Positions 1 to 16,400 of a stretch of 64,000 nucleotides of DNA are shown in pieces (positions within the stretch are counted from its first letter, which is position 1; each line of letters starts with the position of its first letter). The notes beneath the pieces were generated by a model, which was not told where the DNA came from, searched no databases, and saw only the letters and a list, made by a program, of their open reading frames with translations. The position numbers and the translations under genes were made by a program. Source of the DNA: Variovorax boronicumulans (lineage in GTDB: Bacteria > Pseudomonadota > Gammaproteobacteria > Burkholderiales > Burkholderiaceae_C); NCBI RefSeq assembly GCF_030812215.1, contig NZ_JAUSSG010000007.1, positions 186,001 through 250,000 on the forward strand. Reading direction: 5' to 3'.

Positions 1-615
1 GGCTGCGTGTGCCTCACCTTCGACCTGCGCGGCCACGCCCGCCACGCCGCGCAGCGGATGGAGGTCACGCGCGAGGACAACCTGCGCGACGTGCTCGCCG
101 CCTACGACGCATTGGTCGGCCACCCGACGGTGGACCCCGGCGCCATCGCCATCGTCGGCAGCAGCTACGGCGGCTACCTCGCGGCGTTGGTGAGCGCCAT
201 GCGGCCGGTGCGCTGGCTGGCGCTGCGCGCACCGGCGCTCTACCGCGACCGCGAGTGGGACACGCCCAAGGGCAAGCTGAGCCGCTCCGACCTCGTGGCC
301 TACCGGCGTTCGCTGGTCGGGCCCGAGGACAACCGCGCGCTCGCGGCCTGCGCCGCTTTCGCGGGTGACGTGCTGATCGTGGAGTCGGAAGACGACCAGA
401 CCGTGCCGCACCCGGTGGTCGAGAACTACCTGGCCGCATTCAAGCGCGTGCGCTCGGTCACCTACCGCGTGCTGTCGGGCGCCGACCACGCGCTGTCGAA
501 GCAGGAATCGCGGCAGGCCTACGGCGCGCTGCTGGTGTCGTGGATCACCGAGATGACGCTCGGTGCCAAGGCCACGGCGACGATCATGAAGCCGGTGCCG
601 AAGAGTCCGGCGTGA
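1..615 (+). CDS. Alpha/beta hydrolase (5' end outside window)
   Basis: The frame is already open at the window edge, so the N-terminus is missing; the GTG at 7 is an internal codon. The visible 204 residues hold the C-terminal two thirds of an alpha/beta hydrolase of the dienelactone hydrolase/dipeptidyl-peptidase-like type. The nucleophile elbow reads VGSSYGGY, an acidic residue lies in SEDDQTVPH, and the catalytic histidine is in GADHAL near the C-terminus. The full triad is therefore visible. The substrate cannot be told. No operon link to the following gene is evident (146 bp gap). Confidence 0.8.
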   Translation, partial: GCVCLTFDLRGHARHAAQRMEVTREDNLRDVLAAYDALVGHPTVDPGAIAIVGSSYGGYLAALVSAMRPVRWLALRAPALYRDREWDTPKGKLSRSDLVAYRRSLVGPEDNRALAACAAFAGDVLIVESEDDQTVPHPVVENYLAAFKRVRSVTYRVLSGADHALSKQESRQAYGALLVSWITEMTLGAKATATIMKPVPKSPA

Positions 616-761
616 GCGGTGCAGGTGGCCGCGCAGGCAATCCTGTAGGACACGTCCTGCACGAACATGCGCCGAATTCCATCGCAAGCCATGAACCGAC
701 GCGCCTTCAATCCTTGCCGCGGAGCACCGCCCGCACCGCCCCGAACACAGGAGACACGGCC

Positions 762-1091
762 ATGGATTTCGAGGGGATTTACTGTTTCGATACCGCATCG
801 GTGCGCCTGGCCGTCTACCCTGACGGCCCGCAAGGCGCCCGCGTCGTAGCGCAGGTTTCGGAAAACACCTTGCACGACGGATTCGGCACGCGCGAGGTCG
901 GGCAGCGGCTTCTGGATGTCTGCAAGCGCAACTTCCACGCGATCGAGCTTGCCACCGTCGCGCGCTACCGGGCGAACGCGCGGCAGTCCGTCATCACGCT
1001 CACGCTCGGCGACTTCGCGGCACTGCGGAGCGCACCGGCTGCTGCTGCGGCAATGCATGCAACGCGCGAGGAAGACGCGATCGCCGCCTGA
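762..1091 (+). CDS. DUF1488-like small protein
   Basis: A 109-residue protein. The ATG at 762 is chosen because AGGAGA (749-754) sits 7 bases upstream. The pattern (an early aromatic/acidic segment, VAQVSENTLHDGFG, a helix RLLDVCKRNFHAIE, then VITLTLGDF) resembles DUF1488 proteins of proteobacteria. That match is from memory of the family pattern, so it is tentative. There is no signal peptide or membrane segment. The Ala-rich tail may be disordered. Function unknown; it stands alone between the hydrolase and the glycogen locus. Confidence 0.6.
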   Translation: MDFEGIYCFDTASVRLAVYPDGPQGARVVAQVSENTLHDGFGTREVGQRLLDVCKRNFHAIELATVARYRANARQSVITLTLGDFAALRSAPAAAAAMHATREEDAIAA

Positions 1092-1262
1092 GGTTTTCGG
1101 GAAGCCGTTTCATTCGAATCCGCGCACGGCGCGGTACGGGCAACTCTCCGACACGGCGAGGGGGCAGAGGCCGTAGCCGGGGGGCCATTCGGTCTTGCAA
1201 ATTGGTGGCAGCCATGCGGAGGCCAGCGTCGTTCCTTGAACAACCGTTCCGCGGGCCATTCA
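1092..1262 (+). other. Leader region of the glycogen/trehalose locus
   Basis: This 171-bp gap must hold the promoter of the large downstream operon unless transcription reads through. A short inverted repeat CCGCGC-ACG-GCGCGG lies near 1120-1135 with no T-run after it, so it is not a convincing terminator. I see no clear -35/-10 pair. Confidence 0.3.
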
Positions 1263-3167
1263 ATGCAAGGAACGCCGGTGCCGTTGAACCATTCACTCCA
1301 GGGCGAGCGAGACGCTTATCTTTTTCAGGAGGGGACCCACGCCCGCCTGTATGACTTGTTGGGCTGCCATCCGCGGGAAGAGGGCGGGGCCCACTTCGCG
1401 GTGTGGGCGCCGAACGCCGAATCCGTCTCCGTGGTGGGCGACTGGAACTACTGGTCCGGCGACGCCGACCCGCTGCAGCCCAGCCCCGACGGCACGGGCA
1501 TCTGGCGCGGGCATGCGCCTCACGCCGCCATCGGGCAGGCTTACAAATACCGCATCCGTTCGCGCCATGGCGGCTACACCGTCGACAAGGCCGACCCGGT
1601 CGCCTTCAGCGCCGAGCCGCCGCCCGCCACCGCCTCGCGCATCTGCGAGCTCTCGTACGAATGGGGCGATGCGGACTGGATGGCCAACCGCGGGCCGCGC
1701 AACGCGCTCGATGCGCCGCAGTCGGTCTACGAGGTGCACCTGGGGTCGTGGCGCCGCAAGGACGGCCAGTTCCTCGGCTACCGCGAACTGGCGCACCAGC
1801 TGGCCGCCTATGTGACGAAGATGGGCTTCACGCACGTGGAGCTCATGCCGGTCACCGAGCATCCGTTCTACGGCTCGTGGGGCTACCAGACCACCGGCTA
1901 CTTCGCGCCCACCGCGCGCTTCGGCTCGCCGCAGGACTTCATGTACATGGTCGATCACCTGCACCAGCAGGGCATCGGCGTGCTGCTGGACTGGGTGCCC
2001 TCGCACTTTCCGACCGACGAGCACGGCCTGGGCTACTTCGACGGCACGCACCTCTACGAGCACGCCGATCCGCGCCAGGGCTTCCACCCCGAGTGGAATT
2101 CGAGCATCTTCAACTACGGCCGGGCCGAGGTGCGCAGCTTCCTGGTGTCGTCGGGCCTGTTCTGGCTCGACCTGTATCACCTCGACGGCCTGCGGGTGGA
2201 CGCGGTCGCCTCGATGCTCTACCTCGACTACGCGCGCAACCCCGGCGAATGGATTCCCAACCGCCACGGCGGGCGCGAGAACCTGGAGGCCATCGACTTC
2301 CTGCAGACGCTGAACCGCGCCGTCTATCGCGAGCACCCCGACACCGTCACCGTGGCCGAGGAGTCGACCGCCTGGCCGCGCGTCTCGCGCCCCACCGACA
2401 TGGATGGCCTGGGCTTCGGCGAGAAATGGAACATGGGCTGGATGCACGACACGCTGGCCTACATGAAAGAGGACCCGGTCAACCGCAAGTACCACCACCA
2501 CAAGCTGACCTTCTCGCTGGTGTATGCCTTCCACGAGAACTTCGTGCTGCCGCTCTCGCACGACGAGGTGGTGCACGGCAAGGGTTCGCTCATCAACAAG
2601 ATGCCCGGCGACGCCTGGCAGCAGTTTGCCAACCTGCGCGCGCTCTACGGCTTCATGTGGGCGCACCCGGGCAAGAAGCTGCTCTTCATGGGCGACGAGT
2701 TCGGCCAGCGCCGCGAGTGGACGCACGACGGCGAGCTCGAATGGTGGGTGTGCGAGCAGGAAGGACACGGCGGCCTGCAGCGGCTGGTGGCGCAGCTCAA
2801 CCGCGTGTACCGCGCGGCACCCGCGCTGCACCAGCTCGACTTCTCGTCGTCGGGCTTCGAATGGGTCGCCGCCAACGACGAAGCGCTGAGCGTCTTCGCG
2901 TTCCTGCGGAAGGCAGGCGACGGCAGCCCGCCCCTGCTCGTGGTGAGCAACATGACCCCGGTGCCGCGCACCAACTACCTGCTCGGCGTGCCGCTGGACG
3001 GCCAGTGGCGCGAGGTGATCAATACCGACGCCGCGGAGTTCGGCGGCTCGGGCTGGGGCAATTTCGGGGGCGTCGAGGCGGCGCCCGTGCGTTCCCACGG
3101 ACACAGGCAATCGGTGTGCATCACCTTGCCGCCCTTGTCCACGCTGATCCTGGAGCACCGGCCCTGA
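1263..3167 (+). CDS. glgB: 1,4-alpha-glucan branching enzyme GlgB
   Basis: GH13 branching enzyme that cuts alpha-1,4 chains and re-attaches them as alpha-1,6 branches on glycogen-like glucan. From the ATG at 1263 it has 634 residues. A CBM48 segment (FAVWAPNAESVSVVGDWNYW) precedes the catalytic barrel. Nucleophile D313 (LRVDAV), acid E366 (VAEES) and D434 (SHDEVVHG) are all offset by 92 from E. coli D405/E458/D526, as expected for a short form lacking the N1 domain. A TTG at 1236 with GGAGG further upstream is an alternative start. Its stop overlaps the glgE start by one base. In this locus it branches the linear chains made by GlgE. Confidence 0.95.
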   Translation: MQGTPVPLNHSLQGERDAYLFQEGTHARLYDLLGCHPREEGGAHFAVWAPNAESVSVVGDWNYWSGDADPLQPSPDGTGIWRGHAPHAAIGQAYKYRIRSRHGGYTVDKADPVAFSAEPPPATASRICELSYEWGDADWMANRGPRNALDAPQSVYEVHLGSWRRKDGQFLGYRELAHQLAAYVTKMGFTHVELMPVTEHPFYGSWGYQTTGYFAPTARFGSPQDFMYMVDHLHQQGIGVLLDWVPSHFPTDEHGLGYFDGTHLYEHADPRQGFHPEWNSSIFNYGRAEVRSFLVSSGLFWLDLYHLDGLRVDAVASMLYLDYARNPGEWIPNRHGGRENLEAIDFLQTLNRAVYREHPDTVTVAEESTAWPRVSRPTDMDGLGFGEKWNMGWMHDTLAYMKEDPVNRKYHHHKLTFSLVYAFHENFVLPLSHDEVVHGKGSLINKMPGDAWQQFANLRALYGFMWAHPGKKLLFMGDEFGQRREWTHDGELEWWVCEQEGHGGLQRLVAQLNRVYRAAPALHQLDFSSSGFEWVAANDEALSVFAFLRKAGDGSPPLLVVSNMTPVPRTNYLLGVPLDGQWREVINTDAAEFGGSGWGNFGGVEAAPVRSHGHRQSVCITLPPLSTLILEHRP

Positions 3168-5230
3168 TGAAGAACATTTTCTCGACCAAGCCGCCCGCCG
3201 TCGCGGGCGCCCACGATGCCGTCGGCATCGGTTTCGACCATGGCGCCTCGCGCGCGGTCATCGACGCGGTGCTGCCCTGCGTGGACAACGGACGCTTCGC
3301 GGTCAAGTGCGTGGCGGGCGAGCGCGTGACGGTGCGCGCGCATTGCTTCACCGACGGCCACGACGTGCTGCGCGTGCAGCTGTGCTGGCGCGCGCACGAC
3401 CACAAGGAATTCCGCGAAGTGCCGATGAAGCCGCTGGTCAACGACGTGTGGGAGGCCGCGTTCTCCCCGCCGTCGGTGGGCCGCTACGTCTACACCGTGG
3501 TCGCGTGGGTCGATCCGTTCGAGTCGTGGCGCCACGAGATGACGCGCCGCGTCGATCCGCAGGACGTGCGCATCGCCGCGCAGGTCGGTGCGCTCGAAAT
3601 CGCCGCCGCGGCCGCCCGCGCCGAAGGCAGCGACCGCGCCGAGTTGCAGCGCTGGGCCACCGAGCTCGACGCCACGGCGGCCAACCCGGGCGCCGACATG
3701 ACATCGCTGAAGGCGCTGGCGCTCGATGACGAATACGCCGGGCTGGTGCGCCGCCATCCCGATCGCCGGCATGCGGTGCGCCATCCGGTCGAGCTGCCGC
3801 TGATCGCGGACCGCGAACGCGCGCGCTTCAGCACCTGGTACGAACTTTTTCCGCGTTCGGCCGGTGCCGAGCCCGGCGTGCACGGCACCTTCAGGGACGT
3901 GGAGGCGCGCCTGTCCGCCATTGCCGCGATGGGTTTCGACGTGCTGTACTTTCCACCGATCCATCCGGTCGGCCGCATGCAGCGCAAGGGCCCGAACAAT
4001 GCGCTCGAAGCCGGGCCCGACGATGTGGGCAGCCCCTGGGCCATCGGTGCGGCCGAGGGCGGGCACAAGTCGATATTGCCGGCGCTCGGCACCGAAGAGG
4101 ACTTTCGGCAGCTGCTCGCGCGCGCGGCCGAGCACGGGCTGGAGATCGCGCTGGACATCGCCTTCCAGTGCGCCCCCGACCACCCCTACGTGAAGGCGCA
4201 TCCCGACTGGTTCCGCTGGCGCCCCGACGGCACGGTGCAGTACGCGGAGAACCCGCCCAAGAAGTACCAGGACATCTACCCCTTCAACTTCGAGTGCGAG
4301 GACTGGCGCGGCCTCTGGGCCGAACTCAAGAGCGTGTTCGACCACTGGATCGGCGAGGGCGTGCGCATCTTCCGCGTGGACAACCCGCACACCAAGGCCT
4401 TCCCGTTCTGGGAGTGGGTCATCGGCGAGGTGAAGCGCGAGCACCCCGACACGATCTTCCTGGCCGAGGCGTTCACCCGGCCGAAGGTGATGCACCGGCT
4501 CGCGAAGCTGGGCTTCTCGCAGAGCTACACCTACTTCACCTGGCGCAATACGAAAGAGGAGCTGCAGGACTACTTCACCGAGCTCTCGACAGAACCGGGC
4601 ATCGACTACTTCCGCCCCAACGCCTGGCCCAACACACCGGACATCCTGCATGAGCAGCTGCAGACCGGCGAGCCCGCGGTGTACATGTCGCGCCTTGTGC
4701 TGGCCGCCACCCTCGCAGCCAACTACGGCATCTACGGGCCGGCCTACGAACTGCGCGAGCACTTGCCGCGCGGCCCGGGCAGCGAGGAATACCTGGATTC
4801 CGAGAAGTACCAGCTGCGCCACTGGAACCACGACGACCCGGCCAGCCTTGCGCCCTTCATCGCGCGGGTGAACCGCATCCGCCGCGAGAACCCAGCGCTG
4901 CAGCAGGACCGGGGCCTGCGCTTCCTGCACGTGGACAACGACCAGCTGCTCGCCTACGCCAAGGCATCGCCGGACGGAGACAACGTGGTGGTCACCGTGG
5001 TCAACCTCGATCCGCACAACGCCCAGTGGGGCTGGGTCGGCCTGGAGCCCGCGAGCGTGGGGGTGAAGGACGGGCAGCCGTTCCAGATGCACGACCTGCT
5101 GAGCGGCCAGCGCTTCACTTGGCAGGGCGACTGGCACTACGTCAGGCTCGACCCGCACACCGTGCCCGCACACGTCTTCGTGGTGCGTCGCCGTCATGGC
5201 GACGAGCGCGACTTCGACTACTTCCTGTGA
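3167..5230 (+). CDS. glgE: Alpha-1,4-glucan:maltose-1-phosphate maltosyltransferase GlgE
   Basis: Transfers maltosyl units from maltose-1-phosphate to glucan ends. It has 687 residues, the usual length, starting at the ATG that overlaps the glgB stop (TGATG). An N-terminal beta-sandwich region covers roughly residues 30-200, then the GH13 barrel. The nucleophile D405 (IFRVDNPHTKAFPFW) and acid E434 (FLAEAFTRP) match the family residues (Streptomyces GlgE D394 and E423). Motifs KGPNN and ENPPKKYQDIYP are also typical of GlgE. The gene lies between glgB and treS-mak, which supply the brancher and the donor. This order is strong support for an active GlgE pathway. Confidence 0.96.
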   Translation: MKNIFSTKPPAVAGAHDAVGIGFDHGASRAVIDAVLPCVDNGRFAVKCVAGERVTVRAHCFTDGHDVLRVQLCWRAHDHKEFREVPMKPLVNDVWEAAFSPPSVGRYVYTVVAWVDPFESWRHEMTRRVDPQDVRIAAQVGALEIAAAAARAEGSDRAELQRWATELDATAANPGADMTSLKALALDDEYAGLVRRHPDRRHAVRHPVELPLIADRERARFSTWYELFPRSAGAEPGVHGTFRDVEARLSAIAAMGFDVLYFPPIHPVGRMQRKGPNNALEAGPDDVGSPWAIGAAEGGHKSILPALGTEEDFRQLLARAAEHGLEIALDIAFQCAPDHPYVKAHPDWFRWRPDGTVQYAENPPKKYQDIYPFNFECEDWRGLWAELKSVFDHWIGEGVRIFRVDNPHTKAFPFWEWVIGEVKREHPDTIFLAEAFTRPKVMHRLAKLGFSQSYTYFTWRNTKEELQDYFTELSTEPGIDYFRPNAWPNTPDILHEQLQTGEPAVYMSRLVLAATLAANYGIYGPAYELREHLPRGPGSEEYLDSEKYQLRHWNHDDPASLAPFIARVNRIRRENPALQQDRGLRFLHVDNDQLLAYAKASPDGDNVVVTVVNLDPHNAQWGWVGLEPASVGVKDGQPFQMHDLLSGQRFTWQGDWHYVRLDPHTVPAHVFVVRRRHGDERDFDYFL

Positions 5231-5261
5231 CGAAGAAACAAGAAAAGAAGGCCTGTTGCCC

Positions 5262-8573
<3,312 letters not shown>

Positions 8574-8640
8574 CCCATCCGACGGCGAGACCGCACGACC
8601 GCACGCCCCACACACCACACGATATCGAGGAAGAACACAC

Positions 8641-9387
8641 ATGGAAAATTTCGGCATTCACCTGGAGCCGCTGCGCGCCATCCTCTACCAGGTCGGCGCG
8701 TTCATTCCGCGCCTCTTGATCGGGCTGGTGGTGGTGGTCGTCGGCTGGCTCGTCGCCAAGGCGGCGCGCTTCGCGGTGACCAAGGCGCTGCGCGCCATCA
8801 ACTTCAACGTGCTCACCGAGCGCGCGGGCCTCGACAACTTCCTGCGGCAGGGGGGGCTGGCGGGCGACACGAGCAGCGTGTTCGGCATCCTCACCTACTG
8901 GCTGGTGATCCTCGCCTCGCTGCTCATCGCCTTCAACGGCATGGGGCTGAGCTACATCGCCGACCTGCTGGGGCGCATCGTCTGGTTCGTGCCGAACGTG
9001 TTCGTGGCGCTGCTGGTGCTGGCCTTCGGCTCGTACTTCGCGCGCTTCGTGGGCGAGGCGGTGAGCAGCTATTTCCGCGGCGTGAAGGTGCAGGACGCGG
9101 TGCTCTTCGGCAAGGTCGCGCAGTACGCGGTGATGGCCTTCGTGATCCTCATCGCACTCGACCAGATCAAGGTGGGAGGCGACATCGTGCGCGAAAGCTT
9201 CCTCGTGATCCTGGCGGGCGTGGTTTTTGCGTTGGCCCTCGCATTCGGGCTCGCCGGCAAGGACTGGGCGAAGGCGCAGATCGAGCGCTGGTGGCCCAGG
9301 CAGGTCAAGGACAGCAAGACGCCGACGCCCGGGGTAACGCCCGTCGGCACTCCCACGCGGTTCGAGAACGACAGGCCGCCGCGCTGA
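8641..9387 (+). CDS. CmpX-like membrane protein with mechanosensitive-channel TM repeats
   Basis: A 248-residue inner-membrane protein. GAGGAAG at 8626-8632 precedes the ATG. Two similar TM_helix repeats are visible: one begins around IGLVVVVVGWLVAKAAR with the following LTERAGLDNFLRQGG, the other around FVALLVLAFGSYFARFVGE with KVQDAVLFGKV. A last hydrophobic helix (FLVILAGVVFALALAFGLAGKD) carries the AFGLAGKD motif also seen next to MscS pores. No MscS beta-domain follows, so it resembles CmpX/YnaI-related TM_helix proteins. It sits inside the glycogen/trehalose gene series, so a link to osmotic stress is plausible but inferred. Confidence 0.8.
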   Translation: MENFGIHLEPLRAILYQVGAFIPRLLIGLVVVVVGWLVAKAARFAVTKALRAINFNVLTERAGLDNFLRQGGLAGDTSSVFGILTYWLVILASLLIAFNGMGLSYIADLLGRIVWFVPNVFVALLVLAFGSYFARFVGEAVSSYFRGVKVQDAVLFGKVAQYAVMAFVILIALDQIKVGGDIVRESFLVILAGVVFALALAFGLAGKDWAKAQIERWWPRQVKDSKTPTPGVTPVGTPTRFENDRPPR

Positions 9388-9461
9388 CCCCATGACGAGC
9401 GAACACTGAACCCATGGCAGACCGAACGACTGCACGAGCGACTGGAACACCGGCAACCTGA

Positions 9462-11620
<2,159 letters not shown>

Positions 11621-11624
<4 letters not shown>

Positions 11625-13459
11625 GCGCCCGTTCGCATCGCATGCCGTTCGGCGCCACGGTGCGGGCCGACGGCGTGGACTTCGCGCTCTGGGCCCCGTC
11701 AGCGGAAACCATCGTGCTCGAACACCGATCCGCGTCTCATCCGATGACGCGCGACGGCGGCTGGCATCGCCTGACGGTGCCTGACGCGAAGCCCGGCGAC
11801 CGCTACAGCTACCGCCTTGCCGACGGCACCCGCGTGCCCGACCCGGCCTCGCGCTTCAACCCCGACGACGTGCACGGCCCGAGCGTGGTGACGGACCCTG
11901 AACAATTCGCATGGACCGACGACGGCTGGCGCGGCCGGCCGTGGGAAGAGGCGGTGGTGTACGAGATGCACATCGGCACCTTCACCGACGAAGGCACCTT
12001 CAACGCCGCGCGCGAGCGGCTGGCGGCGCTCGCCGAGCTTGGCATCACCGCCATCGAGCTCATGCCGCTCGCGGATTTCCCGGGCCGGCGCAACTGGGGC
12101 TACGACGGCGTGCTGCAGTTCGCGCCCGACGCCTCCTACGGCACGCCGGACGAGCTGAAGGCGCTGGTCGACACGGCGCACGCGCTCGGATTGATGGTGC
12201 TGCTCGACGTGGTCTACAACCACTTCGGGCCGGAAGGCAACTACCTGCACGCCTATTGCCCCGAGTTCTTCAACGCCGGAAAGCAGACGCCGTGGGGCGC
12301 GGCGATCAACTTCGATGGACCGGATTCCCGCACGGTGCGCGACTTCTTCGTGCACAACGCGCTCTACTGGATCGAGGAGTTCCGCTTCGACGGCCTGCGC
12401 ATGGACGCGATCCACGCCATCCGCGACGAAACACGGCCGCACATCGTGCGCGAGATCCGCGAGGCCATCGACGCGGGCCCGGCGCGCGAGCGCCATGTGC
12501 ACCTGGTGCTGGAGAACGACACCAACCAGGCCTCGATGCTGATGCGCAATGCCCGCGGCCAGCCCGTGGCCGGCACCGCGCAATGGAACGACGACCTGCA
12601 CCATGCGGTGCACGTGCTGGCCACCGGCGAGCGCGACGGCTACTACGCGGACTACGCCGACGACCCGGTGCGGCGCTTCGCGCTCGCGCTGGCCGAGGGC
12701 TTCATCTACCAGGGGCAGCCCTCGGCGTTCCGCCAGGGCGAGCTGCGCGGCGAACCGAGCACCAGTTTGCCGTCGCAGGCCTTCGTGTCGTTCCTGCAGA
12801 CGCACGACCAGGTCGGCAACCGCGCCTTCGGCGAGCGCATCCATGCGCTGGGCGATCCGGTGCTGGTGCGCGCGGCCATGGCCTGCCTGCTGCTGTCGCC
12901 GCATGTGCCGATGCTGTTCATGGGCGACGAGTTCGCGGCCTCCACGCCGTTCCAGTACTTCTGCGACTTCGGCCCGGACCTTGCGGCCGCGGTGTCCGAA
13001 GGCCGGCGCTCGGAGTTCGGCGGCTTCGCGGCCTTCAAGGACGAAGCGGCCCGCGCGCGCATTCCCGACCCGAACGCCGAGGCGACCTTCCTCGCCTCGA
13101 AGCTGCGCTGGCGCGAGCGCGGCACGCGCCCACATTTCTCGCGGCTCTGCGAGGTGCAGCAACTGCTGGCCCTGCGCCACGAGCGCATCGTGCCGCACCT
13201 TGCGGGCATGGCCGGCGCTGGCACTTTCCGCTGCGAGAACGACACGCTGCGCGTGCAATGGGACCTCGGGCCCGCGGCCGACGGCGCGCCGCCGCTGCGG
13301 CTGCATATGCTGGCTCACTTCGGCGCGCAGCCGGCAGAGGACATGGAGATGCCGCCCGGCGAAGCGATCCACAGCGACGGTGTCGGCGGCCACGAGGGCG
13401 CACGGCAACTTGCGCGCGGCGCGGTGCTTGTGACGCTGGAGGCGGTGCATGGTGGATGA
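11621..13459 (+). CDS. treZ: Maltooligosyltrehalose trehalohydrolase TreZ
   Basis: Releases trehalose from maltooligosyltrehalose. It has 612 residues starting at the ATG that overlaps the glgX stop. An N-terminal CBM48-like domain (FGATVRADGVDFALWAPSAETIVLE) leads to the GH13 barrel with D262 (LRMDAIHAI), E298 (LVLENDTNQ) and D396 (QTHDQVGNRAFGER). FNPDDVHGPS near the start is a TreZ hallmark. The final 11 bases overlap malQ-treY, whose product makes its substrate. Confidence 0.95.
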
Positions 13460-16400
13460 GGCAAACCACGGCCCGGTCGGCGGCGATCTCGGGCGGTTGT
13501 GCGAACACTTCGGCATTGCGACAGGCTATTTCGACGCTTTCGGCGTGCGGTGCGAAGTCTCCGCACCGAACCTCGTCGCCTTGCTCGCCGAGTTCGGCGT
13601 GAAGCTCGAAAGCGCGGCCGACGCAGGCCCCGCACTCGATGCGGCACGCCGTGCGCGCTGGGCCGAGGCGCTGCCGCCTGTGCAGGTAGTGCAGGCCGGC
13701 CGCCCCGCGGGGGCAGTGACGCTGCGGGTGCCGGCGTCGATGGGCCGACTGCGCTGGCGGATCGGCGACGCGCACGGGCGGGAGGTCGAAGGCGAGATCG
13801 ATGCCGACACGCTCCATGAAAGCGGCCGCTGCGAAATCGGCGGAACCCTGCTGTGCGAACGCGTGCTGCAGGTGCCGCTCGCGCTCGAAGCCGGCTACCA
13901 CCGGCTGCGCATCGAGGGCCTGCGCGGCGAAACGCTGCTGCTCGCCACACCAGGCCACTGCTACCGGCCACCCGCGGTGCGCGAGGGCGGGCGCGTCTGG
14001 GGCGCGGCCGTGCAGCTCTACAGCCTGCGCTCGCCGCGCAACTGGGGCATCGGCGATTTCGGCGATCTGGAAGACCTCGCGGTGCGCATGGCGGCGCAGG
14101 GCGCCGATGTCATCGGCCTCAATCCGCTGCATGCGCTGTTCGCGAGCACGCCTTCGAACGCGAGCCCGTACAGCCCGTCGTCGCGCCAGCAGCTCAATGT
14201 GCTCTACATCGACGTCGAAGCGGTCGACGGCTTCGCGGACTGCACGCCGGCCCGCGACCGGGTGCATTCGCCCGACTTCCAGGCCCGGCTCGCGGCACTG
14301 CGCGCGACGCCGCTGGTCGACTACGGCGGCGTGGCCCAGGCCAAGTTCGAGGTGCTGGCCTTGCTCTTCGGCGACTTCTGCGCGCGGCACCTGCCCGCGG
14401 AGGGCGCGCCCAGCGAGGAGGGCCGGGCGTTCCTGGCCTTCGTCGCGCAGCGCGGCGAGGCGCTGCGACAGCACGCGCTGTTCGAAACGCTGCAGGCGCA
14501 CTTCCTCGCGACCGAAGGCGGCGCCTGGGACTGGCACGACTGGCCGCCCGCCTTCCGCGACCCCGATTCCGCCGAGGTGACCGCCTTCGCCGTGGCGCAT
14601 GCACAGCGCGTGCAGTTTCATCAGTACCTGCAATGGCTCGCGACCCGGCAACTGGCGCGGGTGGCGGCGCGCTGCGAAGCGCTGGGCATGGGCGTCGGCC
14701 TGTATGTGGACCTCGCGGTGTCGGTGGACCGTGCCGGCTCCGACACCTGGGGCGCGCAGCGGGTGTTCGCGGACGGCGCCAGCGTCGGCGCGCCGCCCGA
14801 CGAGTTCAACCCCGCCGGCCAGGGCTGGGGCCTGCCGCCGCTGCGGCCCGATCGCCTGCGTGCCGACGGCTACCGTTTCTTCATCGAGACGCTGCGCGCA
14901 AGCATGCGCGGCGCAGGCGCGCTGCGCATCGACCACGCGATGGGGTTGATGCGGCTCTTCTGGATTCCGCAAGGCCGCAGCGCGCGCGAGGGCGCGTATG
15001 TGTATTACCCGCTCGAGGAGATGCTGGCCATCGTCGCGATCGAGAGCCATCGCCACCGCTGCATGGTCGTGGGCGAAGACCTCGGCACCGTCGAGGACGC
15101 CGTGCGCGAGGCGCTGGCCCGGGCCGACGTGCTCTCCTACCGGCTGCTGTATTTCGAGAAGCGCCACGAAGGCGGTTTCAAGCCGCCCGAGGCCTATCCG
15201 GCAGCAGCGCTGGTCGCGATCAGCACGCACGACCTCGCCACCTTCGCCGGCTGGTGGACCGCCGCCGACCTGCGCGAGCGGCTGGCGCTCGACCTGTTCC
15301 CGGACCCCGCCGTCTTCGACAAGCAGTTGATGGACCGGGCACGGGAGCGCATCGAACTGATGCAGGCCCTGCAACACGCCGGACTGCTCTCGCGCGAGGA
15401 GGCCGCACAGGCGGCAGGGCTTGCGATGCCGTCTGCGCGCCTCGTTGAAGCGGCGCATGCCTTCCTGGCCGCGACGCCCTCGGCACTGATGATGGTGCAG
15501 CTGGAGGACGTGGCCGGCGCCGTGGCGCAGGCCAACATGCCCGGCACGGTGGACCAGCATCCGAACTGGCGGCGCAAGCTCCCCGAGCCGGTCGCCGCAT
15601 TGGCGGACGGCCATCGCATGCGAGCGTTGGCCGGCGCCCTGCGCGCGGCACGGCCGCGCCGCACCCATGCCGGCGAAGGCGAATCGCCGGGCCTGCAGAC
15701 CCGCGTGCCGCGCGCCACCTACCGGCTGCAGTTCCACAAGGACTTCGGCTTCGACGATGCGATCCGCGTGCTGCCCTACCTCGCGAAGCTCGGCGTGAGC
15801 CATGTGTACTGCTCGCCGATCCAGCGGGCGCGGCCGGGCAGCATGCACGGCTACGACGTGGTGGCGCATGCCGAGGTCAACCCCGAACTCGGCGGCGAGG
15901 AGGGCTTTGCGCGCTTCGTCGCGGCGCTGAAGGCCAACGGCCTCGGCCAGCTGCTGGACATGGTGCCCAACCACATGGGCGTGTTCGGCGCCGACAACGC
16001 CTGGTGGATGGACGTGCTGGAGAACGGGCCTGCCTCGCTCTTCGCGCAGCACTTCGACATCGACTGGCAGCCGCTGAACGTCGAGCTGACCGGCAAGGTG
16101 CTGCTGCCGGTGCTGGGCGTGCACTACGGCGAAGCGCTGGACAACGGCGAGCTGGTGCTGCGCTTCGAGGACGCCACCGGCAGCTTCGCCATCGGCTACT
16201 ACGACCACCGCTTTCCGCTCGCGCCGGAGAGCTATCCGGTGGTGCTGGAGCAGGCGCTCTCGCGGCTTGGCGATGCAGAGTCTGCGGCGCGGCTCGCCAG
16301 CCTTTCGACGGCATTCGGGCACCTGCCGCCACGGGACACGAGCGATCCGAAGGCGCAGGCCGAACGCGTGCGCGACAAGGAACTGCTCAAGGCCCGGCTC

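Noticed and set aside
9388..9461. Possible small gene between the CmpX-like gene and glgX
   Set aside because: Only 74 bp with no frame longer than a few codons and no ribosome site.
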